A DNA stretch of 64,000 bases from Achromobacter piechaudii NBRC 102461 (GTDB taxonomy: Bacteria > Pseudomonadota > Gammaproteobacteria > Burkholderiales > Burkholderiaceae_B): NCBI RefSeq assembly GCF_001571245.1, contig NZ_BCTK01000001.1, forward strand, positions 1,116,001 to 1,180,000. Reading direction: 5' to 3'. The translations under genes were made by a program, and so were the position numbers. The notes below the pieces were generated by a model. The model was not told the DNA's origin. It did no database searches and worked only from the letters and a program-made list of their open reading frames with translations. This document shows, piece after piece, positions 52,087 through 60,800 of this stretch; within the stretch, counting starts at the first letter, position 1; the number at the start of each line of letters is the position of its first letter.

Positions 52087-53256
52087 TTAAACCCCGCCGG
52101 CCTTTTTCGCGCGGCGGTCGCGCACCGCCTGTGCAAGCGTGTCCAGCACCGGTTCGGTCTGGCTCCAGCCCAGGCAGGCGTCGGTGATGGATACGCCACG
52201 GCGCAGCGGCAGACCGGGTTTCAGGTCCTGGCGGCCTTCTTCCAGATGGCTTTCGATCATGACGCCAGTGATGCGCGCGTCGCCTTGGGCAAGCTGGGCG
52301 GCGATGTCGTTGGCCACGTCGATCTGGCGCAGGTGCGACTTGTTGGAGTTGGCGTGCGAGCAGTCGATCATGACCTGTTCGCGCTGGCCGGCTGCGCGCA
52401 GGGCGGCGCAACAGGCATCGACGCTGGCCGCGTCGTAGTTGGGGCCTTGCTTGCCGCCGCGCAGGATCACGTGCGTATCCTGATTGCCGCGCGTTTCAAA
52501 AATCGCGGCCATGCCCATCTTCGTCATGCCCATGAAGGCGTGCTTGGCGCTGGCGGCGACCATCGCGTCCGCGGCGATCTGCACGCCGCCGTCGGTGCCG
52601 TTCTTGAAACCCAGCGGGCAGCTCAGGCCCGAGCTCAGTTGACGATGGCTCGGGCTTTCTGTCGTGCGCGCGCCGATGGCGCCCCAGGCGATCAGGTCGG
52701 CGATGTATTGCGGACTGAGCAGGTCCAGGAATTCGGTGGCGATGGGCAGGCCCAGGCCGCTGATGTCCAGCAACAGCTCGCGCGCCCGGCGCAGCCCTTC
52801 GTTGATGCGGAAGCTGCCGTCCAGGCGCGGGTCATTGATGTAGCCCTTCCAGCCCACGGTCGTGCGCGGCTTTTCGAAGTACACGCGCATGACGATCAGC
52901 AGGTCATTCTTGTGCTGGTCCACGGCCTGGCGAAGCTGGCGCGCATAGTCCATGGCCTGGCCGTGGTCGTGGATGGAGCAGGGGCCCACGACGATCAGCA
53001 GGCGGTCGTCGCGGCCATGCAGCACATTGGCGATCTGGCTGCGGCTGTTTTCGACCAGGGTCTGGATGGCGGGCGATACGGGCAGTTCGTCTTGCAGGAG
53101 CGCGGGCGAAATCAGGGGACGAACAGCGCTGATGCGGGTGTCGTCGGTGCGCGTGTTGTCCTGGGTCGAGTCGGCCGTGCCGACCTCGCGGTCGTGCTGG
53201 GGGTCATCAATGCGGGTCAAGGGAAGCTCCGTACCGTGGATGCGCAAGGTGCGCAA
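52087..53256 (-). CDS. aroG: 3-Deoxy-7-phosphoheptulonate synthase, class I (AroFGH type)
   Basis: A 389-residue DAHP synthase, first step of aromatic amino acid synthesis. It has the family segments LLIVVGPCSIHDHGQAMDYA, MRVYFEKPRTTVGWKGYINDP, WGAIGARTTESPSHRQLSSGLS, HVILRGGKQGPNY and MIDCSHANSNK, and ends with GVMIESHLEEG and SITDACLGW. The visible start is a TTG. The N-terminus is about 30 residues longer than that of E. coli AroG and rich in Asp/Thr, so the real start may lie further in. Which amino acid inhibits it cannot be told. Confidence 0.93.
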   Translation of the reverse strand: MRTLRIHGTELPLTRIDDPQHDREVGTADSTQDNTRTDDTRISAVRPLISPALLQDELPVSPAIQTLVENSRSQIANVLHGRDDRLLIVVGPCSIHDHGQAMDYARQLRQAVDQHKNDLLIVMRVYFEKPRTTVGWKGYINDPRLDGSFRINEGLRRARELLLDISGLGLPIATEFLDLLSPQYIADLIAWGAIGARTTESPSHRQLSSGLSCPLGFKNGTDGGVQIAADAMVAASAKHAFMGMTKMGMAAIFETRGNQDTHVILRGGKQGPNYDAASVDACCAALRAAGQREQVMIDCSHANSNKSHLRQIDVANDIAAQLAQGDARITGVMIESHLEEGRQDLKPGLPLRRGVSITDACLGWSQTEPVLDTLAQAVRDRRAKKAGGV

Positions 53257-53520
53257 TGCCTAAAGCCCGCCATTATCGCACCCGCGCGCCCAATCCCGCC
53301 GCAAGGGCGGCATCCGTCCGGACGAGCCGGCGCGTTGTGTCTGGACAACGGAGGGAGCCAATAGCGGGCAGGGCCCTCACAAACCTACGCCTATCGTCGC
53401 GGAAATCGCCTTAGCCCTTTGTCCGCGACGACAGACCGCGCACGAATGCCGTAGCATTGAGCCCGAACAGAACCAGCGGTCGCCTGCCAGGGGCCCGCCC
53501 TATAAGCCAGGACGGAACGA

Positions 53521-54738
53521 ATGCCAAAAACCGACGCCGGAGCGGCTCGACGGATTCTTCTGGTCGAAGACCATCCTGTCGAACGGGCATATCTGCAGAA
53601 CATGCTGCTGGCGTTGGGGTACCGGCGCGTTGCCGGCGTAGGCAGCAGCGCCGAGGCGGTCAGCGCCTTGGGCCGCCAGTTCTACGATCTGGTGATCAGC
53701 GACATCGTCATGAGCGACGGCGATGGCACGCATCTGCCCAATGAATTGCGACGGCTGGTGGACGTGGGCCGGCTTCGCAGCATGCCTCCCATCATCTGGA
53801 TCAGCAGCCTGAGCGAAGAGCTGCTGCAATCGCATGTCCGCCTGGCGCTACAGGCGGGTAGCCCGTCTGCGCAGGCGCTGTCCAAGCCGGTCTCCCGCAC
53901 GTCCATGCACCAGGCCATCAAGGCGGGTCTGGCCGCCGAGGATGTGACCACGCCCCAGCAGCAATCGATCCGTCGTGAAGTGATCGAAGCCGAATTGGGG
54001 CGCGCCTTGATCACGGGCGTCGGCATGAGCGTGGTATTGCAGCCGCAGATGAGTCTTTCCACGGGCAAGGTGGTCGCCGCCGAGGCCTTGTCGCGCTGGG
54101 ACCACCCGGAACTGGGCGCCATATCCGCCGTGGACTTCGTGCCGGCCGCGCATCGGCTGGGCATGGATCGCATGTTGTTCCTGCGGGTGACGGATCGGGT
54201 GCTGGAGGTGCAGCAGATCCTGCACGCGGAAGGAATCGCCGTGCCTATCGCCATCAATGCGTCGGCCTCGACCCTCTGTTCGCGCGATATGCCCGCCGTG
54301 CTGGAAAAGCGGGTCGGCCAGGCGGGCTTGCCGGCCCGATTGATCAAGATCGAGTTGACCGAGGACGAGCCCGTCAACGATTGGCTGGCGCTGTCTTCGG
54401 CGCTGAACCTGCTGCGTGTGCGCGGCTTCGAATTGGCCATGGACGATTTTGGCGCGGGCATCGCATCGATGCGGCTCTTTTCTGCCATGCCGTTTACCGA
54501 GCTGAAGATCGATCGGGACTTCATCGTGCACATGCACCGCGAAGCGGCCTCGCGCGCGGTGGTGGCCGCCGCCATCGAAATGGGCCGTGTGCTGGGCCGG
54601 CGCGTCGTCGCCGAAGGCGTCGAACAGGAACGCGATGTGCAGCTGCTGCGCGAGCTGGGCTGCGACTTGGCGCAGGGCTACGGCTTGTCGGTGCCGCTGG
54701 AGCCGAGTGCTTTCATTGAATTCTGCCGCCAGCACTGA
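53521..54738 (+). CDS. Response regulator with EAL phosphodiesterase domain
   Basis: A 405-residue REC-EAL protein. The receiver (about 10-135) has acidic ED at 16-17, D61 and a lysine in LSKPVS. The EAL domain (about 155-400) looks catalytically intact: EAL 188-190, N246, E278, DDFGAG from 308, K329, a later EGVE, and QGYG. It should cut cyclic di-GMP to pGpG under control of a kinase. Architecture resembles RocR/PvrR. No cognate kinase adjoins; the hybrid kinase at 60801 is 6 kb away. Confidence 0.92.
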   Translation: MPKTDAGAARRILLVEDHPVERAYLQNMLLALGYRRVAGVGSSAEAVSALGRQFYDLVISDIVMSDGDGTHLPNELRRLVDVGRLRSMPPIIWISSLSEELLQSHVRLALQAGSPSAQALSKPVSRTSMHQAIKAGLAAEDVTTPQQQSIRREVIEAELGRALITGVGMSVVLQPQMSLSTGKVVAAEALSRWDHPELGAISAVDFVPAAHRLGMDRMLFLRVTDRVLEVQQILHAEGIAVPIAINASASTLCSRDMPAVLEKRVGQAGLPARLIKIELTEDEPVNDWLALSSALNLLRVRGFELAMDDFGAGIASMRLFSAMPFTELKIDRDFIVHMHREAASRAVVAAAIEMGRVLGRRVVAEGVEQERDVQLLRELGCDLAQGYGLSVPLEPSAFIEFCRQH

Positions 54739-54776
54739 AGGGGCGCTGGCGGCCGTCGGGGATCAGAGGTCGGGCT

Positions 54777-56423
54777 TCAGATTCCCGACACGTCGATGTC
54801 GCCCGGGTAATCCACCGAAAATTTCAGGACGGTCTCGCGGGATTTGCCGGGCTCAAGCTCCCAATCCCAGACGATCTTGCCGTCTTCTTCGCGCTTGATG
54901 TCGCGGTCGGCGGGCGAGAGCAGCTTGACGACGATCTTCTCGTTGCGCGAGATGGGCAGCCGGTCCTTGAAAGACACCTGTTCCTTGGTGGCCTTGTTGT
55001 TCTTGACGGTGATCTTGTATTCGTAGGTCACGCGCTTGCCGCTGCCCGAAAACCCCGTGCTTTCGGTATAGCGGTTGACCAGTTGGCGCTTGATCGAAAT
55101 ACCGTCATCCGCGCCCATCGCCAGCTCGACCTTTTCGCCCGGCATCACCGCCTTCATTGCGCTGGAGGCCACGAACGCGTCGTCCAGGAAGGTGTTGAGC
55201 GGACCGGCCAGGAAGGGGAATTCGGTGTTGTTGCTGGCTTGCGCGGTCAGGAACACCGCCTCGCGCAGCGCGGGCGTGGATTGGTATTGCAAGGTTGCCG
55301 GCAGCTTGGCCGCCGCGATCGCCACTCGCTGGGAGGTATTGTCCGACGGCAGCGTCGCGGCATTCTTGACCTGGAACGATGCGCTGGTGGCTTCGTTCTG
55401 CATCTGCGCGGTCTGCACCTGTAGCGGTTCCGGGGCGACTTCCGCCACGGCGCTCTCGGCGTAGGCCTGACGGCTGCGCGGGGAGCGCTTCATGTCCATT
55501 TCGCCAACGATTGCCGGCGCGGGCGCTGCCGCCGGGCGCGGCGGCGGGGGAGGAGGGGCCGCCACGTCGATGATCCACGGTTGCAGCGTCGGCGCAGCGC
55601 CACCGAGCGCGGGGCGCGCGGTGGACAGCGTCAGCTTCACGTTGTTCCAGTCTTCGCCGGTGTTCTGGCGGATCACGCCGAAGTAACCCAGGTCCACGCT
55701 GCGCTCGGCCGGACGCAGCCGGGCGTCATAGGCGGGGGTCCAGCGCGCGCCGTTCACCGCATACGACAGGGCCAGATCGACCTTGCCCGCGCGCGCCAGA
55801 TTGACGCGCAGCGTAACGGTCTTGGTGCGACGGCTCATCTGGCTTTGCACGGCGTTCAACTGGCTTTGCAACGCGGACAGTTCGCGCTCAAGTGTCTCTT
55901 TGTGCGCCGCCACCTGGCGCAGGCCGGCCAGCGTCTTGGCCAGGCTGTCGGCGCTGAGCGTCTGGATGGCCTTGAGTTCATCCAGCGTCAGGCGGGCGCT
56001 GTCCTTGGATGGCTCGGTCGCCCCGCGCTGCATCATCAATACGAGTTCGCGCTGGTTATCCAGCACCGCGCTTTCGTCATCCAATTCGGCCATCTGGCCT
56101 TCCAGCTTGCGCACCTGTTCCTGCAAGGTACGTACGCGCTCATTGACGGTGTCGGCGTTGAAGGCGTCTCGCACTTTCACGTCCAGCAACGAGGCCTGGC
56201 CCGTGCTTTTCGCGGACACTTGCAGCGAATTTTCCTGGAGCGAGGCCGGCAGATTTTCAAGGACCAGTTCGTGCTCTCCTGCGGACAGTTCCGTGGACGC
56301 GGAGCGGGTCACGACGGCCCGATCCTGATATACGGTCACCGCGCCGATGGCGGAGGGCAGGGCCGCGGCGGCGGCCAGGCCGGGAAGCGTTGCAAGGGCC
56401 AAGGCCAGGAGAGTACGTCGCAC
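54777..56423 (-). CDS. DUF4139/DUF4140 (MuiA-like) secreted protein
   Basis: A 548-residue protein with a signal peptide (about 1-19, cleavage in AAA), an N-terminal DUF4140 domain (AVTVYQDRAVVTRSAST), a coiled coil (about 95-200), and the C-terminal DUF4139 beta domain with YAVNGARWTPAYDARLRP and late TYEYKITVKNNK. A Pro/Ala-rich linker runs through about residues 287-310. Starts with GTG after an AAAGG site. The family is widespread, with unclear envelope function; mucoidy inhibitor A is a relative. Single gene. Confidence 0.88.
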   Translation of the reverse strand: MRRTLLALALATLPGLAAAAALPSAIGAVTVYQDRAVVTRSASTELSAGEHELVLENLPASLQENSLQVSAKSTGQASLLDVKVRDAFNADTVNERVRTLQEQVRKLEGQMAELDDESAVLDNQRELVLMMQRGATEPSKDSARLTLDELKAIQTLSADSLAKTLAGLRQVAAHKETLERELSALQSQLNAVQSQMSRRTKTVTLRVNLARAGKVDLALSYAVNGARWTPAYDARLRPAERSVDLGYFGVIRQNTGEDWNNVKLTLSTARPALGGAAPTLQPWIIDVAAPPPPPPRPAAAPAPAIVGEMDMKRSPRSRQAYAESAVAEVAPEPLQVQTAQMQNEATSASFQVKNAATLPSDNTSQRVAIAAAKLPATLQYQSTPALREAVFLTAQASNNTEFPFLAGPLNTFLDDAFVASSAMKAVMPGEKVELAMGADDGISIKRQLVNRYTESTGFSGSGKRVTYEYKITVKNNKATKEQVSFKDRLPISRNEKIVVKLLSPADRDIKREEDGKIVWDWELEPGKSRETVLKFSVDYPGDIDVSGI

Positions 56424-56558
56424 GGGTTCACCTTTGAAAGGTTGATGTCGGGGTGGCGCTCCCGCTAAGGGACAGATCAGCGGTAGCGCAATTTACTCTT
56501 GAGGCGGCATTCCTGGGTTTACAGAAGATGACAAACGCGACAGGGCACTACCGCGCGC

Positions 56559-57470
56559 TCAGGCGACCGGGTCCGTCCGTTCGGGATGCGCCAGTTGGCG
56601 CAGCAGCGCCACGGCGTTCACGGCGGCAATGGACCGGTCGTGGCGCCGGTAAGCCATGTCCAGCAAGGCATGCGGCGCATCTCCCTTGATGGGGCGGTAC
56701 TCGATGCCTTGCGCGCCCATATGCCGCATGGCGGCCGGCACCACCGAAATGCCCACGCCCGCCGCCACCAGACTGACGATGGACGCCATCTGCGGCGCTT
56801 CCTGGATGACTCGAGGCGCAAAGCCCGCCCGTTGGCATGCCGACTGGATGGCGTCATAAAGACCGGCCCCGATCGGCCGGGGATACAGCACGAAATCTTC
56901 GTCGGCCAATGCGCTGATCGGCACGCTGCGGCGGCGGCTCAAGGGGTGGTCCGGGGGCAGGGCGACCAGCATGGGTTCGTCCAGCACGCGTTCGGATTCG
57001 AACTCGGCGTCCAACAGGTAAGGCGGCCGCACAAAGGCGACATCCACGTCCCCCTGCCGCAGGCCGCGGAGCAGCGAGAGGGTATTGCTCTCGGTCAGCG
57101 TGACGCGCACGTCGGGATAACGGTCGCGATAGGCGCGTATTGCGCGCGGCAGATAGGGATGGAACACCGCCGACGCCGTGAAGCCCACCGTGATGGCGCC
57201 GCGCTCGCCGCGACCCAGCCGGCGGGCGTTATCGATGGCGCGATCGGCGCTGGCAAGAATGGCGCGCGCGTCTTCCAGAAACTGCGCGCCGGCTTCGGTC
57301 ATCTCGATGCCACGCGGCAGCCGCAAGAACAGCGGCGTGCCGATTTCACGTTCCAGTTGCTGGATCTGCTGGCTGAGCGGAGGTTGACCGATGCCCAGGC
57401 GCGCCGCTGCCCGCGTGAAATGCAATTCCTCGGCGACGGCCGTGAAGTAGCGCAAATGTCGGAGTTCCAT
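56559..57470 (-). CDS. LysR-family transcriptional regulator
   Basis: A 303-residue LysR protein. The N-terminal helix-turn-helix (MELRHLRYFTAVAEELHFTRAAARLGIGQPPLSQQIQQLE) is of the BenM/CatM-like subgroup. The effector domain spans about 90-300. Divergent from an MFS transporter gene with a 106-base shared region holding a palindrome, so it probably controls that transporter. Confidence 0.93.
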   Translation of the reverse strand: MELRHLRYFTAVAEELHFTRAAARLGIGQPPLSQQIQQLEREIGTPLFLRLPRGIEMTEAGAQFLEDARAILASADRAIDNARRLGRGERGAITVGFTASAVFHPYLPRAIRAYRDRYPDVRVTLTESNTLSLLRGLRQGDVDVAFVRPPYLLDAEFESERVLDEPMLVALPPDHPLSRRRSVPISALADEDFVLYPRPIGAGLYDAIQSACQRAGFAPRVIQEAPQMASIVSLVAAGVGISVVPAAMRHMGAQGIEYRPIKGDAPHALLDMAYRRHDRSIAAVNAVALLRQLAHPERTDPVA

Positions 57471-57496
57471 GTTTTTAAAATATGACCAGTGCCGGT

Positions 57497-57517
57497 TTCA
57501 TATATTGGACATATGAA
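57497..57517. promoter_or_regulatory. Candidate LysR-type operator
   Basis: Perfect inverted repeat TTCATAT-n7-ATATGAA in the shared region between the divergent LysR and MFS genes. Its AT-rich arms contain the T-n11-A pattern usual for LysR sites. Confidence 0.55.
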
Positions 57518-57576
57518 GGGGAAAAGTCTACTTTTGATTCGCGGGCCTTTAACCCGCTTGTTCATAGAGATTCCAG

Positions 57577-58857
57577 ATGTCTACCTCCTGCGCCAGTTCC
57601 TCCCTTCCCACGCCCGACAACTACCTGGCGCGTGGCACTCCAGAACTGCGCCGCGCCCAATGGGCCTTGTTCGCCGCCGGCTTTTCCACGTTCTCGCTGC
57701 TGTATTGCGTGCAGCCGCTCATGCCGCTTTTCACCGACGCGTTCACCGTGTCACCCGCGCAAAGCAGCCTGGTCCTGTCCTTGTGCACCGGCTTGTTGGC
57801 CATCGCAATTTTCTTCGTGGGCCTGTTCTCGCAAGCCTTGCCGCGCAAGCGCATCATGGCCTGGTCGTTGCTGGGCTCGGCCGCGCTGGGCACCATCGCC
57901 GCCTTCGCGCCGGACTGGCAAAGCCTGTTGGCGCTGCGGGCGCTGCAAGGCGTGGCGATGGGTGGGGTTCCCGCAATCGCCATGGCCTACCTTGCGGAAG
58001 AGGTCGAACCCGACACCCTCGGTTTTGTGATGGGCCTGTACATCAGCGGCAGCGCCTTCGGCGGGCTGTCGGGCCGCGTGATCACCGGCCTGGTATCCGA
58101 CCACTTCGGCTGGCGCGCCGCGATGGGCACGCTCGGCGTCGTCGGCATCGTGGCGGCAGCGCTGTTCATGTGGCTGCTGCCCGCCTCGCGCCGCTTCACG
58201 CCGCAGCGTGGGCGGGGTTGGGCGGGAGTGTTTGGCGATGTGCGGGCCGGGGTCGGCGCGCATATGAAGAACGGTCCGCTGTGCGCGTTGTTCGCGATGG
58301 GCGGCTTGCTGATGGGAGCCTTCGTCACGGTCTACAACTACGTGGGCTTTCGGCTGCTGCTGCCGCCGTTTTCTCTGAGCCAGACATTCATCGGGTTCAT
58401 CTTCGTCGTCTACCTGGTCGGCATATTCGCCTCGACATTCTTCGGCCGACTGGCCGACCGCCACGGCCGAGGCGCCATGCTGTCGGCCGCCACCGGTCTG
58501 GCGCTGGCGGGGCTTCTGCTGACGCTGTCGGACACACTCGGCATTCTGATCGCCGGCATCGTTCTGTTCACCTTTGGCTTCTTCGCGGCGCATGCGGTGG
58601 CCAGCGGCTGGGTCGGGCAAATGGCGCGCGGCTACAAGGCTCTTGCCGCCTCGCTGTACCTGCTGGTGTATTACGTGGGGTCCAGCGTGCTGGGCGCGTG
58701 GGGCGGCCACTTCTGGGCCGCGGACCAATGGCCCGGCGTGGCCGCGATGGCCGGGGGCTTGTTGGCGCTGGCGCTGGCCATCAGCGCGGGGCTGGCCTGG
58801 CGCACTGGCGGCGCCCGCGCGTCGGATTCGGGTCACGCGGCATTGGTACGCAGATAA
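57577..58857 (+). CDS. MFS transporter, YnfM-like
   Basis: A 426-residue major facilitator with twelve segments. The first segment contains FSTFSLLYCVQPLMPLFTDAF, typical of the YnfM/arabinose-exporter-like group. Motif LPRKRIM follows segment 2 and FFGRLADRHGRGAM lies between segments 8 and 9. Probably an efflux pump for a small compound sensed by the divergent LysR regulator. Substrate unknown. Confidence 0.9.
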   Translation: MSTSCASSSLPTPDNYLARGTPELRRAQWALFAAGFSTFSLLYCVQPLMPLFTDAFTVSPAQSSLVLSLCTGLLAIAIFFVGLFSQALPRKRIMAWSLLGSAALGTIAAFAPDWQSLLALRALQGVAMGGVPAIAMAYLAEEVEPDTLGFVMGLYISGSAFGGLSGRVITGLVSDHFGWRAAMGTLGVVGIVAAALFMWLLPASRRFTPQRGRGWAGVFGDVRAGVGAHMKNGPLCALFAMGGLLMGAFVTVYNYVGFRLLLPPFSLSQTFIGFIFVVYLVGIFASTFFGRLADRHGRGAMLSAATGLALAGLLLTLSDTLGILIAGIVLFTFGFFAAHAVASGWVGQMARGYKALAASLYLLVYYVGSSVLGAWGGHFWAADQWPGVAAMAGGLLALALAISAGLAWRTGGARASDSGHAALVRR

Positions 58858-58989
58858 ATCTGCCTGCCCTGGCGGTCGACAAAGATGATCCCTTTGTCCA
58901 TGCCATATCGGGCCCGATTGCCCACGCGTCTTGCGCAGCGGCCATCAGCGCCATTCATAATGAGCGCTTCTTTTCTTCGAAGAGCCCCT

Positions 58990-59385
58990 ATGTTTTCCCA
59001 TGTCTGCATCGGCGTTGTCGACTTCGACCGCGCGTTCGCCTTCTATTCGGCGCAAGCCGAGGCGTTGGGCCTGTCGCTTCGATTCGTGGATCGCGCCAGC
59101 CCTTGGGCGGGTTGGCAGCCTGCCGAGGGAGGGCGCCCCTTGTTCGTGATCACCGCGCCTTATGACGGCAAGCCGGCGACGCCGGGCAACGGTCAGATGA
59201 CCGCCTTTCTGGCGGCCGACCGCAAGACGGTGGATCGCTGCCACGCCTTGGCGCTGTCCATGGGCGCGACGTGCGAAGGCCCACCGGGCTTGCGCCCCGA
59301 GTACCACGCGAATTATTACGGCGCCTACTTCCGGGATGCCGATGGCAACAAGATCTGCGTGTGCGTCCACGACCCTTTGCCCTGA
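58990..59385 (+). CDS. VOC (glyoxalase/bleomycin-resistance fold) family protein
   Basis: A 131-residue single-domain VOC protein, beginning MFSHVCIGVVDFDRAFAFYSAQAEALG, with a late YYGAYFRDADGNKICVCVH that carries the usual C-terminal metal or substrate position. Likely a small lyase or binding protein of unknown substrate. Start at 58990 fits the family N-terminus and has a GAAGAG site. Confidence 0.88.
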   Translation: MFSHVCIGVVDFDRAFAFYSAQAEALGLSLRFVDRASPWAGWQPAEGGRPLFVITAPYDGKPATPGNGQMTAFLAADRKTVDRCHALALSMGATCEGPPGLRPEYHANYYGAYFRDADGNKICVCVHDPLP

Positions 59386-59413
59386 CCGCTTGCCCCGATA
59401 GGCTTGGGGCCGC

Positions 59414-59728
59414 CTAAGGTTTGGCGGTGGCCAGTGGCGGGGCAGGTTCGGGCTGGCTGCGTGCGGCCAGCGTCGCGTCGATGCCCTGGCTCAATGCCGA
59501 CAGCAGCAGGTGTGGCGCCACGTTCAACTGCGCCAGCAGCACGCTGCTGCGCGCCAGCCTGGCCAGGGCGGCGGGTTGCAACTCGGCCAGCCACTGACAG
59601 GTGCGCGCAGACATCGGAGATCCGGCCAGCGATGCGCCGTCGCCCGAGCGCGCCATGCGCTGGAGCAGCAGCAGATACATCAGGTTGGCTTCGTGGATGT
59701 CGCGCAGAAGGTCGGGGGAATTCGGCAT
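59414..59728 (-). CDS. Stand-alone FlhD-like transcriptional regulator
   Basis: About 104 residues with clear likeness to FlhD, the flagellar master-regulator subunit. The N-terminal LLRDIHEANLMYLLLLQRMAR matches the FlhD dimer helix, followed by the helix-turn-helix-like region (ARTCQWLAELQPAALARLARSSVLLAQL). It has a Pro/Ala-rich C-terminal tail. Normally FlhD works only as FlhD4C2 with FlhC, but no flhC or flagellar gene is nearby. ATG 59728 has a GGAG site 5 bases upstream; a GTG at 59734 is also possible. It could be a paralogue with another partner. Confidence 0.72.
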   Translation of the reverse strand: MPNSPDLLRDIHEANLMYLLLLQRMARSGDGASLAGSPMSARTCQWLAELQPAALARLARSSVLLAQLNVAPHLLLSALSQGIDATLAARSQPEPAPPLATAKP

Positions 59729-59943
59729 GGGCACTCCACCTCGCTCAAGTCCGCCGTCCGGCCGCGACCGGAGCGAATGGCGCGCGGCGTTCTTCGGAGG
59801 GAACGTCTATTGCAGGCCCGGGACGGGCTGCCGTGCCGATATGGTTTGTCGATCATATTTAAGCGACGATGACGCGTCAGTAATGGATTTCCCTTGCCCT
59901 GAATCCGCGCGCTCAAGTTATGTAAAAGCGAAGCATTCGCATT

Positions 59944-59949
59944 TATAAT
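59944..59949 (+). promoter_or_regulatory. -10 box upstream of the DUF2325 gene
   Basis: Perfect TATAAT in the roughly 300-base gap between the divergent FlhD-like and DUF2325 genes. A small hairpin GCGAA-GCA-TTCGC lies just before it (59928-59940). No clear -35 hexamer. Confidence 0.4.
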
Positions 59950-60032
59950 TGCCGGCAACCCCCGAGAACGGGCGGGCATGCCCCCGCCGGATTCATTCTC
60001 CACCCACGCGTCCAACCCACCGGAGGCTCGCG

Positions 60033-60728
60033 ATGATTGCCCCCCGACAAGTCCCCACGCTTCAGCGCGAGCATGCTGCGCTGCTTGCCGCCTATGGCCA
60101 GGCGCAGTCGCATTGCAGCCGATTGATCGCCGCTCAGGCCACGCGTATCCTGCACCTGGAAGCGCAGGCCATGCGCCTGCGCGCAGCCATCATTGCGCGA
60201 GACAGCGCGCTGGCCTGGGCGCGGGAAGACCGCCTGGCGCTGGAAGGCGCGATTCCCGGTCTGCCCCGTCGGAGGGTCCTGGCGCGGCGGGTCAGCCAGT
60301 TGGTCGAACGCGTGCAGAGCTTGATGCGCGAACGGCTGGCATGGCAAGACAGAATGAGCCAGGCGCGCGCCCAACCGCAGCCATCCCAGCTCGACGCAGC
60401 CCCATCCGCATTGACGGCCATGGCGTTGCGGTCCAAGTCGGTGCTCTGCGTCAGCGAAGACGCCATGGCCCTGATGTTGACCCGCAAGGTAGTGGAAAGG
60501 GCGGGTGGCCGGTATCTGGGCCACACCGGCGGCGATGAAGGGGGTGGAGATACGCTGGAAGACAGTCTGGTGGCGGCGGACCTGGTCATCTGCCAGACGG
60601 GTTGCGTCAGTCACGGCGCATACTGGCGGGTCAAGGATCACTGCACGCGCACTGGCAAGCAGTGCGTGCTGGTGGACAAGCCCGAGGCGCTGGACGCCTT
60701 GCGGATGGAGATGGGGCAGGATCGGTAG
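60033..60728 (+). CDS. DUF2325 domain protein
   Basis: A 231-residue protein. The N-terminal about 130 residues are helical and probably a coiled coil (many Arg/Ala/Gln). The C-terminal DUF2325 domain (about 133-225) starts SVLCVSEDAMALMLTRKVVERAGGRYLGHTGG and includes ADLVICQTGCVSHGAYWRVKDHC. Cysteine and histidine are arranged as in the family; function unknown. The CGGAGG site 6 bases before the ATG fixes the start. The hybrid kinase gene begins 72 bases downstream on the same strand. Confidence 0.85.
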   Translation: MIAPRQVPTLQREHAALLAAYGQAQSHCSRLIAAQATRILHLEAQAMRLRAAIIARDSALAWAREDRLALEGAIPGLPRRRVLARRVSQLVERVQSLMRERLAWQDRMSQARAQPQPSQLDAAPSALTAMALRSKSVLCVSEDAMALMLTRKVVERAGGRYLGHTGGDEGGGDTLEDSLVAADLVICQTGCVSHGAYWRVKDHCTRTGKQCVLVDKPEALDALRMEMGQDR

Positions 60729-60800
60729 CGTCGCGTTACCTTGCGTTTCGGTACAGTGGCGCGGCCCCGCAATACAGTACAGGCTGGCAAAGGGGCAAAA

